Origin: Balanoglossus misakiensis
Lineage: Eukaryota > Hemichordata
Direction: 5' to 3'
Length of the DNA stretch: 64,000 nucleotides
Assembly (NCBI GenBank): GCA_040954595.2
Contig: CM082586.2
Coordinates: 7,688,001-7,752,000, forward strand
This document shows positions 13,481 through 24,145 of the stretch, in pieces (positions within the stretch are counted from its first letter, which is position 1; each line of letters starts with the position of its first letter). The position numbers and the translations under genes were made by a program. Under the pieces are notes generated by a model. That model did not search any database and was not told where the DNA came from. It saw only the letters and a list, made by a program, of their open reading frames with translations.

Positions 13481-13530
13481 CAGCAATAACAGAAGGGGAC
13501 CAAGCGCCTGAGGGCGCTTGTTCCTCTAAT
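13481..13530 (+). mobile_element. Terminal hairpin closing the ~530-bp repeat block
   Basis: Arms 13494-13508 and 13513-13527 pair with one mismatch and one G-T pair around a TGAG loop. CTAA and then the 88-bp satellite follow directly. The lead-in CCAGCAATAAC resembles CCAGTAATACC before the hairpins at 10810-10942. This suggests that the ~530-bp array is itself the tandem-repeat body of a related rolling-circle-type element. A matching 5' terminus is not evident near 840. Confidence 0.5.
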
Positions 13531-13818
13531 GGCAATTTTTCGACTTTGCGAATTTTCAAAATGTGGCAATTTTTCACAAAAAATCATGGGTTATAAAATC
13601 ATCAAAAAATGACATTTTTTCGACTTTGCGGATTTTCAAAATTTGGCCATTTTTCACGGAAAATCATGGGTTATAGCTCATGAAAATCATCAAAAAATGA
13701 CAATTTTTCGACTTTGGGAATTTTCAAAATTTGGCCATTTTTCACAAAAAAGCATGGGTTATAACTCATGAAAATCATCAAAAAATGATAATTTTTCGAC
13801 TTTGCGAATTTTCAAAAT
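13531..13818. repeat. 88-bp satellite (right flank)
   Basis: About three and a quarter copies of the same 88-bp unit seen at 1-838, in the same orientation, ending just before the UBA52 exon. The first copy lacks the TAGCTCATGA stretch. Its presence on both sides of the ~530-bp block marks that block as an insertion. Confidence 0.88.
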
Positions 13819-13825
13819 AAAATAA

Positions 13826-13966
<141 letters not shown>

Positions 13967-13977
13967 GCTTGTAATGT

Positions 13978-13983
13978 AATAAA
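13978..13983 (+). terminator. Poly(A) signal of the UBA52 exon
   Basis: An AATAAA hexamer lies 12 bases past the in-frame TAA, the close spacing expected of a short ribosomal-protein 3'UTR. It supports this being a genuine terminal exon. Confidence 0.6.
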
Positions 13984-14792
13984 AGGTGCAAGTTTGAAAA
14001 TATAGTGCCATCTGCCTGTAAAAAATGACTCCTGTCTTTCAGTGATGTGTGTGCATGCATGAATTGCGTGTGTGTGCAACAAAAGTGAGAACCTGGATTT
14101 TCAGATGTGCAGGATCTTAAGTTTTATAACAAAATCCAGATTGCGTGCTGGAATGAACATCATGATTTTGATGGGAAAGCAATGATGACGGAGACCTTAT
14201 GTTACGGGATGAACGGAAATCTGAAAAATCCACAGATGTAAGCAAATGTAGAGATTCTGTTTTGAATCTAATTCACATTGATTGTGTGTGAATCTATTCT
14301 AAACGGGTAGCAAGTCCAAATTTCTCCATTTTATGTGTGATTAATGTCTGTAAGTCTTTGACACTCAAAGTCATGGGTATGATGGTCCTAAGCTTGTCTA
14401 AAAAGTGTTCTAAAAAGTTTAATTCCATGAACAAGATAGAGAATGAATCTCTCTACATACTGGTAGTAGTCATATTTTAGATTTACCCCAAAAACTATGG
14501 GGAAATTTCACGGGATATTCTGTTTGGGTGAAGTAATGGTTTAAAAAAACAACTGCAGTTCTTTTTTGCCAAGTCTAGGTCCCAACCAAGGTAACCCCAG
14601 GGTTGAGATAAAACTTACTCGGACGGCGCGGCGCGCGCCTCAATGTGATGCAGTAAAAGGTCAATGACCACAATTGACCCAAAGAGGTCACCCAATGAGT
14701 CACATGACACAATGCATGAGCATCTTTTATCTCGATGGTGATATCATTTGGACTTTACTACTAGAAAAGGTTTCGAGTACATGTACGTCATA
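13984..14792. other. Spacer upstream of the SDR gene
   Basis: No convincing gene. It holds the end of the UBA52 transcript, unremarkable AT-rich sequence and a CpG-rich patch around 14,617-14,640. The proximal promoter of the downstream SDR gene presumably lies here. No TATA box is convincing. Confidence 0.5.
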
Positions 14793-16422
14793 ATGAACCG
14801 CCTGTTGGAATTATTTATTGCAGTCTCGACTACATTTTATCAGTTATTTGAGTCATTCATTAAGTTTTTTCTTCCCCAAAACAAGAAGTCGGTCGCCGGA
14901 GAGGTTGTGCTTGTGACCGGCGCTGGCAGTGGCATCGGTCGGCTGATGTCGATAAACTTTGCCAAGCAAGGTGCTACTCTGGTCCTTTGGGATGTCAACA
15001 AAGAAGGCAACGATGAGACGGTGGAACAGATTCAACAACTCGGAGGTAAAGCCCACACTTACGTGGTTGACGTCACCAAGAAAGACGTGGTGTATCGTGT
15101 TGCAGAACAAGTGGCCAAAGATGTCGGGAATGTGACGATATTGATCAACAACGCTGGGGTGGTGAACGGACGCAAATTCTTAGATTGTCCAGACGATTTA
15201 ATAGAGAGGACAATGTCTGTAAACACAATGGCGCATTTCTGGGTGAGTTTCTGAATTTCATCACTAGGAGGATGAAGATCCGTGTACATGATGATGATGT
15301 ATAATAAAACAATGGAGGTGCAATTGTCACTAATATTTAATTGGTATCTCAGAAAAAGTTGACCAGTCATTTCAGAAAGTCACTTGTCAACAAAGAATTA
15401 ATTTAGTGAAATGTGCAATGTTATTGTTGGCATTTCAATTTTTGTATGAACTAAACTCAGTTATCAACAATAACATTGCTGGAAGCCGGTATAATCAATG
15501 AAAAATTCTAAATATCAGAACTACTGTCTGTAAAGCAATCTTACAGTGTAACATTTTTTGTCCACAGACACTCAAAGCGTTTCTTCCATCAATGATAGCC
15601 AACAACCACGGTCATATTGTAACCATCTCCAGTATCATGGGAACTGTTGCTGCACCAAGACTTACAGATTACTGCGCCAGCAAATATGCTACAACAGGTC
15701 TCCATGAAGCTCTGCATCTGGAGTTACTGGCTGAAAAAGTAACTGGCGTTCAGACCACACTGGTTCAACCCTATCAAATCGATACTGGAATGTTCTCAGG
15801 GGTATACGTCAAGTAAGTGGGGGGGGGGGGGGGCAGTGTGATTGAAATCAGATGTAGGGTTGGCTTGATCGTTACCTTTGCCGATTCTTGGCTGTTCTGT
15901 TCTCAGATGTCTTGGATGCAGTGTGGCATACATTCAAGGACAGAACATCAAAGAATAAGATAGCAAAGGTAAAGTTCAGAGTCAATTCTGATTTTAATAA
16001 GATTGGAAGGGCAAATTGAGATCTAGTCAATCAAAGATTTTCAGTGGGTGACACACGCGAAAAAAAGTGCCACCATATGTTCTTTAGAATGCTCAAATAC
16101 ACCATTTCAGCCATATATATAAGCGTATATAATTGAAGGTGACTGTATACCTTTAGTAATTACAATGTATAGACATGTCTTTCAGTGTATACAAAATATT
16201 TATTTAAATCAGGCTTCAGGCTCATGTTAATTGATATGGACTCGTTTTGTCTTGGCATCTCAGACAAGTGCTGTAACTGTCAACCGCTCTGTCTCTTGCA
16301 GATTGTTTCCACCACTAAAACCTCAACAGGTTGCTGACAAAATACTGCATGCCGTTTTGACCAATCAAAAAGTTCTAATAATACCGAAACTAATGTATTT
16401 ATTGCCATTTCTGAAATATTAA
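14793..16422 (+). CDS. RDH10-like (SDR16C-type) short-chain dehydrogenase, 3+ exons
   Basis: Exons 14793-15242, 15568-15812 and 16302-16422, with GT-AG junctions and matching phases. I chose the ATG at 14793 because MNRLLELF aligns with the RDH10 start. ATGs at 14748 and 14781 are in frame. Visible features: N-terminal hydrophobic membrane anchor (about 4-27), NAD(P)-binding TGAGSGIG (42-49), NNAG, active-site Ser in VTISS, catalytic YCASK, then LFPPLKPQQVADKIL typical of RDH10/DHRS3/HSD17B11. The likely role is retinoid or sterol oxidoreduction at the ER or lipid droplets. The substrate cannot be read from the sequence. Odd: TAA at 16420 stops the protein at about 271 residues, before the conserved C-terminus, which appears in frame at 16657. 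Confidence 0.82.
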
Positions 16423-16656
16423 GTAGTTTCTGTGAAGTTTCTCTTTTAGGAGTGTTCAGAAAAGAGGAATTTCCAAATTTTCTTCATAACCTTTTTTTAT
16501 ACCCCCACCCCCAAATTTATTCTCGAATTTAAAGTTTTAAATAAATCTGTACAATTTAGTTACCAGAAAACAAAGTAATGTCAGCATAGCACCATTGCGA
16601 AATTAGAGGCACCCACAATGCATATCACATATTCTGATTTGTTTATTATTTTGCAG

Positions 16657-16756
16657 GTGGATGCCAGTGGATTGTATATTCACCATATCACAAGGACTGG
16701 GGTTTCTGGACGCCATGACATCATTTACTGGAAAGCAGAAGAAAAAAGAAGTCTGA
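16657..16756 (+). CDS. Probable last exon of the SDR gene (conserved C-terminus)
   Basis: An acceptor (TTATTATTTTGCAG) is followed by codons reading WMPVDCIF, QGLGFLDAM and TSFTGKQKKKEV, then TGA at 16754. Hydrophobic, then small/Asp-Ala-Met, then FTG-basic is the usual C-terminus of the RDH10/SDR16C group. It enters in phase 2, but exon 3 offers no clean donor at the expected place after LPFLKY. A donor at 16395 (AT|GTATTT) restores the phase but drops seven conserved residues. See findings. Confidence 0.6.
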
Positions 16757-18606
16757 ACACTGGACATTGTTCTCTTTACGATAAAATTGCTGATAATGTG
16801 CAATGTGTGGAAGCGGGTATTTTGGCGTACCAGGAGCAGAACCTCCATGTGCTAGAAACAACTTGGCAGTCACGTAAAATGTATATGTATCAATTTTCTT
16901 TTTTTTTTAAAGCAGTTTGAGAAAAAGATGATACATTTGTGTATTTACCAGTAAACTTTCATGGTGTCATGATATGATGTACGGTAATTTTAATTGTTTC
17001 ACTGGGCTGTTTTCGCTTTCAGTGAGACTTTGAAAATGCAAGTCCACCTTATACTGTAGCAATCACTGGGAGGTATACACAAGGTTTGGGTACAATATGC
17101 CGAAATCATACCCACCTGTAGTGGTGATAATTGCTTTGAAAAATTGGAATGACGTGGAGAAACAATAACACTGTTCAGGGAGATTTTATGTTTTCATGAA
17201 TAAAATTCTCGAATGCACAGTAAAACCTGTCTACACCATACACCAAATGGACTGAATAAATTGTTCGGTTTGCAGAGGTGTCTGGTTCATAGACTGTCTT
17301 TTAACACGGAGTTCTATGTGGAAGGGACTTCAAAATGTGTTTGGTATAGACATGTTTCCAGATAAGACAGGGTTCCTTTCAGACAGATTTTACTGTATCA
17401 GCTGTCACCATTCACACACTCCTGACCAAGAAGAAAAATATATGATTTTTAAAAAAAGGAGAGAAATGTGTGCAGGCACAAAGAGGCAGTTCTAAACTTC
17501 ACTGATCGATGCAATAAACTTTTATTATAACAAATAGAAAGTTTTGCAAAGCTTGTGTTTGGCACACTGTTACACTCCCTCATAATGTTAGTAAAACATG
17601 TTGTACACTGTTACAGCACCAGAAGTTTGACACAAATATTACAACAGAAAAGCGATACCGACAGAGATATAGATGTATTTGAAGTTCTTAATAATGCTTT
17701 TACTTAGCAAGAATATATACTGGAAACAGGATAAAACAAAAGTTGCATATACTGTATCAAGAAGATAGCAGTAGAACTACATTGTACATGTACTAATGCA
17801 ATACTACAAATGATTTCCTAATTTGTCGATTCTGATTGATTTGATAACGAACATGCAATCCAATTGGACAACTCTATAATCTTTTCATACTACATTACCA
17901 CCTTCACCACATAGTCTCTTCCCATTGTTTTCACTGTACGGTTGACCCCAAATACAGAGCAGTGGGGGTTTCAAGGTTTAGGATTGATTCTACATTGCAT
18001 GATATTGTGGTAGAGAATGTGCGACACAGCATCACTGAACAGAATATCAGCACATGCAGTCTGACAATTTCAACAACATTGAAATCAAGCTATACCACAT
18101 TGCAGCATTCACTAGGAGTATTGCATAAAGCCATGCTATACACAAAATTTGCCAAGGTTACATGCACAGGCAGACACTAGTACAAATGTCAAGGTCACAG
18201 CCAATGACAGCGGTACAAAAATCTACTGGTATTAGGTACACAACTTGACATGACGCTTACTGAATTTTCAATCTTTGTTAGAGAAGCAGACTGATAAAAA
18301 GAAGTACCCAAGTTCACCTAAGAACCTGAACAGCTGGCTGTGAAATTTCCTTCAAACACTTCTTGAAAGCATGGAATAATCTTTCCACTATGAAGTTAAA
18401 TAATTGGCATCTTCAGCAAAGCAGAAGTTTAGTAGAAAATAGTCGAGTGAATGAAACGTTGTTCTAATACAAACTTGAGAAGGAATTGAACATTTACTAA
18501 CTAAATTTCGAAAGTTATCAAAAGAACACAGTTTGATAATCAAAGCAACTGTTGACTGACATAGTGAGACCAAACCATTTAGAATGGAGGGAGGTTTAGG
18601 GTATGA
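16757..18606. other. Shared 3' interval of convergent SDR and ADRM1
   Basis: No protein-coding signal. It probably consists of the two 3'UTRs. AATAAA on the plus strand (17513-17518) and AATAAA on the minus strand (plus TTTATT, 17521-17526) lie two bases apart in the middle. Short ORFs such as 17,962-18,180 look random. Confidence 0.5.
17513..17526. terminator. Back-to-back poly(A) signals for convergent genes
   Basis: AATAAA at 17513-17518 (plus) and its complement TTTATT at 17521-17526 (minus). If both are used, the SDR and ADRM1 transcripts would overlap by a few tens of bases at their 3' ends. Confidence 0.4.
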
Positions 18607-21600
18607 TTAATCTACACTCATGCCTTCATCATCATCTTTATCTTTTTTGTCTCCTTCCGATGGTTTCTCTTTGTCGTCTTTTTTATCTTGTCCACCATCC
18701 GACTGCATTCCTCGAACAAACGCCTGCAAATCTGTCAAAAGGGAAAGTTCAAAGTTAGTGTGTACATCTGGCTTGGCAATGTTAGGGTTAATACGAGACA
18801 TTACAAGAGTTTCTGATGTCAAATAACTGCTTCATTTCACTTAGATTTCAACCACTTATGAAGCTTACAATCAAAGTCCCTTGGAGTTTCTGGAAGTTCT
18901 GGGATTTTTTTCAGAGGTTCCTAAGAGTATTCAAGGTGTATATGTGACACACAAACAGAGTTTCTGTAAAACATGACTGCATAAATGACATTTTATGACA
19001 CAATTGGGGGAAAGTACTTTCACAGGGCTTAACCTTTCACCACCATGGTTCAGTCCAAACCCATTGTTATCTATGATACTGTTGGACCTTTGAAGAGTGT
19101 ACTGGGGGTGAAAGGGTTAAAATCCCTTGACTTTCCAGGAGCACAATACATACGAGCAAAGTTACAATGACTATTATGCCTTACCTCCTTTATTGGCAGC
19201 ATCCACAGCTTCTGGAGTCAAACCAAATTGATTCATCAGCGGTCCTAGTTGTCCTGATTGTAAAGCAGCACCAAACATATTCATAGCCTAGTCAAGAAAA
19301 AAAACAGCCTCCATGTTACACACACAGTGGTTTCTGTTATTAAAGGTAAAATATGTTACCAGGGTTCCCCTTGGTATATCTCTATAATTTATAATTTCAG
19401 CTACTCTTACAAAGACCTGCGTTCTAGTGTCTCACTCACACTAAACTGCACAGACACTATACACAGGTTTCCACTGTATATAGAGGTGGCAATTTACACA
19501 AGTTAGACTTAATCTCTTAACAGAAGAATCACATAGGAAATGATCTTAATTGTCCATGCACCCTTGTGTTCACATTGTTTGCACACAAGCAGGTTAAAGC
19601 AAAACGCAGACATATTTTGTAGGGCTGTCATGATTTCACCGTACCTGTTGAAACTGAGGTGAATGCAAAGTCGCACTGAGTTGCTCTGGATCACGTGGAA
19701 GAGTTTCTCCTTCCGGAAGATGTTGCAACAATCTCTGCTGGATTTCAGGATTGGTTAGGATAGGTGCCATAACCTCTGGTGACAGAGTCTGAGACAAGTC
19801 AATGGCTGCAAATGAAATGACATTGTTGTTGTTAGCTCTGAGGTATAGTCATAGACGGGGGCTTCTGTCAATGTCTATGATGTGATGTGCAGTGCAGTTT
19901 GAGAGAACTACAATTGTGTGGATGATCATAGTACATGTAAAAATATAGAAAGTACATCTTGTCAACTGGAAAATTCTGACAAAATTTTTCAGACAATTAT
20001 TGAATCTTTGTTTCCAGCCACTATCTCACATATGCACAACACAGTATCTCTTTTAGTGTAGTGACATCAGAAAATATGTACAGCTAGTACAATACTTGTA
20101 CTGTATGATCAAAACCAAGCAACTATGATACACAAGAAAGTGTAACTGGATAATTTCACATAGAAGACTCACCAGCAGCCTGGTCTTCAGCTCCTTGGGT
20201 GCCACCTTCACTCACAGGAACTGAAAAGAAAGAATTTGTATTTGCCATCAACAACACTGCTATGCATTCCTGTCTCCAAGGAAGACTGCTAATTGTACAT
20301 TACAGGGTTTAACCCTTTCACCCCCAGTTCCCTCTTCAGAGTCCAATCTTACCATAGAAAACAATGGGTTTCGACTGAACCATTGTGGCGAAAGGGATAA
20401 ACCATTAGTAGACACTGTAGGTGACAATTTACAATGTGTGTCTCCAGAATGGCAATCTGAGGATTTCCTAAGACATGTACGGAAATACATCAAATCTTTG
20501 CATGGGTTTCCATCTCTTTCAATAATCATTGTCAGAGTAGTCTGATTTGAGGGATAGTCATACTCACTGTTCATACTTCCCAGGATATTCTGCAGATCAC
20601 TGAGTTGAATCGGTTGCCTAGACGACGCGGACTGTGACTGGGACGGCAGAGCACCAGATGCCGTGGCCGGGCGCTGGCTGGAGGTGCCACTGCCCCCTGT
20701 GCCAGTACCAGTGGTGGTACCACCACTGCCAGTTGTACCACTAGTACCAGTACCACTACCACCACCGCTACCACTGCTGCTGGTTGGTCTCTGCCCCGGA
20801 GATGACTGGACACGAGATGGTCTGTAAAGATTATTCATAATCAACTGATTAGCTGTGTCAAGTAAATTGAGGTTGTCAAACTTAGCTGATAGTATCATAC
20901 AAATGAGTAATAAACTGTGGGTGTCGAATGTTCTGGGATGTGTAGTGGCCAGAAACAAGGTTTTTAGATTGTTTCACGTCACTTCTTTTCATCACGTCAT
21001 ACTTACACTGATGAAGTTGTAGACTGAGCACTTCCTGGTCTGCCTTCACCAATCAAAGATCCAAGTCCACCTAAGCCACCCATACCACCTGCAGATAAAA
21101 ACAACAATTAAATCAAGGGCTATAACAGATTGGTTGGGTACACAACAATATGTCATAGGTGTATCAGGCTTGGGACACCAAGTGTAATGACAAAATTTGG
21201 TACAGCTTTGAGGCATATTTATGCAGTATTGGGGTGTAGACGTACAAAGCATACCCCTTGACTATGTCCAGCTAATTTCATGAGTGTGAATTCCATTTCC
21301 AGAAATGGGCAGAAAAATAAGACAGCTGCCAAGTGACTGAATACTGTATCTTACCAAGGGCACTCAGGCCACCTCCACCCAGCAACTGCATTAACTGTTG
21401 CTGATCCATATTACCCAACATACCGAGACCACCTTCACCTGAGACAAGATACCCAGAACACAAGTTTGACAGAATGCAATTACAATGTACTTGAAAAATA
21501 CACGTGTGCTTTCTGACAGTACATACTTCTTTTTGAGTTTATACAACACATGTATAGTAACTTACAATCTGTTTTAAATGTCTTAAGTCTTGTGATACAA

Positions 21601-23101
21601 CTGACCTCATTCTCATAATTTGAAATAAAAACAAATGGGATGGATTGATATTTTAGAAGTACCACTGGGGAATATAACACCTGTAGAAAAGTATATACAT
21701 GAGGTCATGAACTTACCACCTAGTTGTCCTCCCAAAGCAGCTAACTCTGGTGGCAAACCACCAGTACGACTACCACTTGAAGATCCTGGAGGTGGTGGAT
21801 TATTCAAATAGTCATTGACTTTCTTACTATATTCTTCATCTTTGTCAGTTTTAGGTTCCTGAAATAAAACAATATACATGTACACAGTCATTTTGCTTGC
21901 AAGCACCCTTGGTGTTTCTGTCTGAGAGAAGCATTTCTGGTATGGCTTAGAAGTATCAGAGAGTGGGAGAATTTTCATTTGCAATTACAAAGCTCACACA
22001 GAATCATTTAGATGATGAATAAGAGAATCATTTCAAGTGGCTTTTACTGGCACAAATAAACTTTGTATACCAAAGTCCCAATACCCATGGGCCATTGGGA
22101 AACAGCTGCTGGGAATGTATGGTGACACGCCCCTGGGCATTGAAGTAGTATCAAAACTGTTCCCAATCCTTTACCTGCATCCAAAAGAAGAACTTGCGAC
22201 TGGATGACTTGAACTTCAAGATATATACTCGACCAGTTGTACATTGTGGCACACGCTTGAACTCACAATCATCAGGGAAGATAATCAAATCCTGAAAGAC
22301 AAAGAGACAGATGATCATTCTGTTCATTATATATTACTTGTATATTTATTGGGGGTAATGGGTGTTTAATGGGGAAACCCAGGAAGTGCCCTGGAGTAGG
22401 AACCGGATCAGGTGCAGTATTCAATCACTCAGCAACCAGTCTGGAATCCAGACCCCAGTGTGTTTTAAATAGACTCACACACATAGTTAGACATAGTGAG
22501 TATATGTCTATCTAAAACACACTGGGGTCTGGATTCCAGGCTAATTACTAGTGGGTCTCAGTCTAGCCTGGTCTCCATAATACCCAGTGTAGACTCCTTT
22601 TGTGTGAGTCTATCTAAAACACACTGGGTATGAAGACCAGGCTAGTCTCAGTCTGACCTCCTCCATCATGTGATCTGACTCAGCATTTTCACAGAGCCTG
22701 AAACCGGTTCGATATACTCGTGTTGTTTTTAACATAATCCAGTGAGTCTAGGCGTACACGCCAACACAGTACAACATGACATGCTCGCATGCCCAGGCAC
22801 TGGCGGGTTTCGCATTTCATTCGCAGCACTTCATGTGAAACATGAGAGCGCGTTTCTTTCATCACGCGCGCGATGAGAAGCCGGGATAACTCACGTCCTC
22901 AACGGAGCCGGTGGTGCGGTCCTTCCAACAGAAATGAACCAGGGAATCCTCCGATTGGTGGACATACACCAAACCCTTCCTCTTGTCTGGAGTAACGGTC
23001 GTTCCCTTCAGATGCATTTTACCTGCGCGGAATTCGACCAAATTCTTGCTTCCCGACCGACTGCCAGTGGCAGCAGAACCGAACAGAGCTCCAGACGCCA
23101 T
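18607..23101 (-). CDS. ADRM1: Proteasomal ubiquitin receptor ADRM1/Rpn13, 10 exons
   Basis: Exons, 5' to 3' on the minus strand: 23101-22895, 22291-22175, 21858-21717, 21438-21355, 21088-21007, 20821-20568, 20220-20173, 19805-19645, 19287-19185, 18731-18607. Total 1,323 nt, 440 residues, with all phases closing. The N-terminal Pru domain is unmistakable ([49 protein letters not shown]). It binds ubiquitin and anchors the protein to the 26S proteasome base through Rpn2. A Gly/Ser/Thr-rich linker, [12 protein letters not shown], follows, then the DEUBAD region that recruits the deubiquitinase UCH37 ([20 protein letters not shown]). The tail is Lys/Asp-rich, ending EGMSVD. It is slightly longer than human ADRM1 (407). 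It lies head-to-head with the ABHD gene. Confidence 0.96.
19029..19120 (-). mobile_element. Small TTAA-flanked MITE, copy B (inverted)
   Basis: A 92-bp element in an ADRM1 intron, starting TTAACCTTTCACC and ending GGTGAAAGGGTTAA. The inverted termini and TTAA at both ends are as for piggyBac-type insertions. Its reverse complement aligns along its length with the copies at 20309 and 26249. Confidence 0.7.
20309..20400 (+). mobile_element. Small TTAA-flanked MITE, copy A
   Basis: TTAACCCTTTCACCCCCAGT at the left and GCGAAAGGGATAA at the right, so the right TTAA has decayed. It shares internal ACAATGGGTTT and CTGAACCAT with the other two copies. It lies in the ADRM1 intron between the 254-bp and 48-bp exons. 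Confidence 0.68.
22441..22644. repeat. Two adjacent foldback repeats in ADRM1 intron 1
   Basis: Arms 22441-22474 and 22506-22539 are inverted copies with one mismatch in 34. A second pair, 22564-22590 and 22621-22644, has a 3-nt gap. Both share TCTATCTAAAACACACTGGG, so the second looks like a diverged copy of the first. Likely a nested MITE-type foldback. No ORF. Confidence 0.75.
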
Positions 23102-24145
23102 GTTTCTTCTAATCTTTCATCAAATTGTCTCGCCATTTTTAGCACACAGGTTACAGTGATATATTTGTGTAACTTACCCGAACGTGTACTTTAGAAAAAT
23201 GTTAATTATACTCAAATTAAATTAATATTTTAATAGCGCAAAAACGTTTATTCGTTTTATAATTATGCATGCTATCAACTCAAAATTTTGAAATTTCGAA
23301 CATACAGTTTAAAAATACCGTGTACTACTAAAATAAGTGAAACGCACTAACCGCTAGGGGGCGCCCGCAGGTTGGCACAATGAACATGAAATCAAACAGC
23401 AAGATGTCTGGAAACCAATTTATTTTGTGATAACCCATGCCTTAGCAACTGCTATCAGTGGCATTGGTGTTTATATATTGCTGCCATGTAAATTTAGGAA
23501 CAAATTTACAAACTTATTCCAGGAAAGTAGCTATAATTTATAGCTATCATATACATATAAACGGCAAAAGTTATCACAAATTCCCAGTAAACCGTTATTA
23601 CGTGCGCGCAAGCTCTCTTCTTATATTGTAGAGCAAGAGTAACAACATTTCATATGCTGCAAGTAAGTTTCTCCACAACAGTTCTATACATGGCGGGTCT
23701 ATTCGTACCAATAAGTTTGAAAAATATTAAACTGCAGTACATGTAGTGTAATTCAAATGACACGAGTTACATGTACATGACTTGAGAAAATTTCAAAATG
23801 CCATTAATATATAATGACATTTTACAATTTAGTTTTGAAACTAAGGTTAATTTATGTATTCCATTCATGTCGAATGAATGAATGAATGAATGAATGTTGA
23901 TTGGTGCGCTTGATGCGACGCGAGACATGCGCGAGACCCTTATCACCGTTGGCGAGCGCCCTCAAGTGGCGACATTGCAATATCTTACTTGGCAACTCAA
24001 CCGAGTCCAGTCAGCTGGGCAAAGCGCCTGGCCTTGGTGATCACCACCATACCATCTAATGATTCTATGACGTACTTGTATGTGATCCCGCAATACCACT
24101 GCACTGCGACACCCAACAGGGATCTTTAGACAGTAGCAGTGTATA
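23102..24145. other. Divergent promoter interval between ADRM1 and ABHD gene
   Basis: 1.04 kb separates the two start codons, which face away from each other. It contains a GAAT microsatellite (about 23,873-23,896) and CpG-bearing sequence near both starts. No TATA box is convincing. A shared bidirectional promoter is possible but unproven. Confidence 0.45.

Noticed and set aside
861-13577. Recurrent 60-143 codon ORFs on both strands of the ~530-bp array
   Set aside because: They follow the repeat period, exist on both strands at once, change length with palindrome number and have no recognisable domain.
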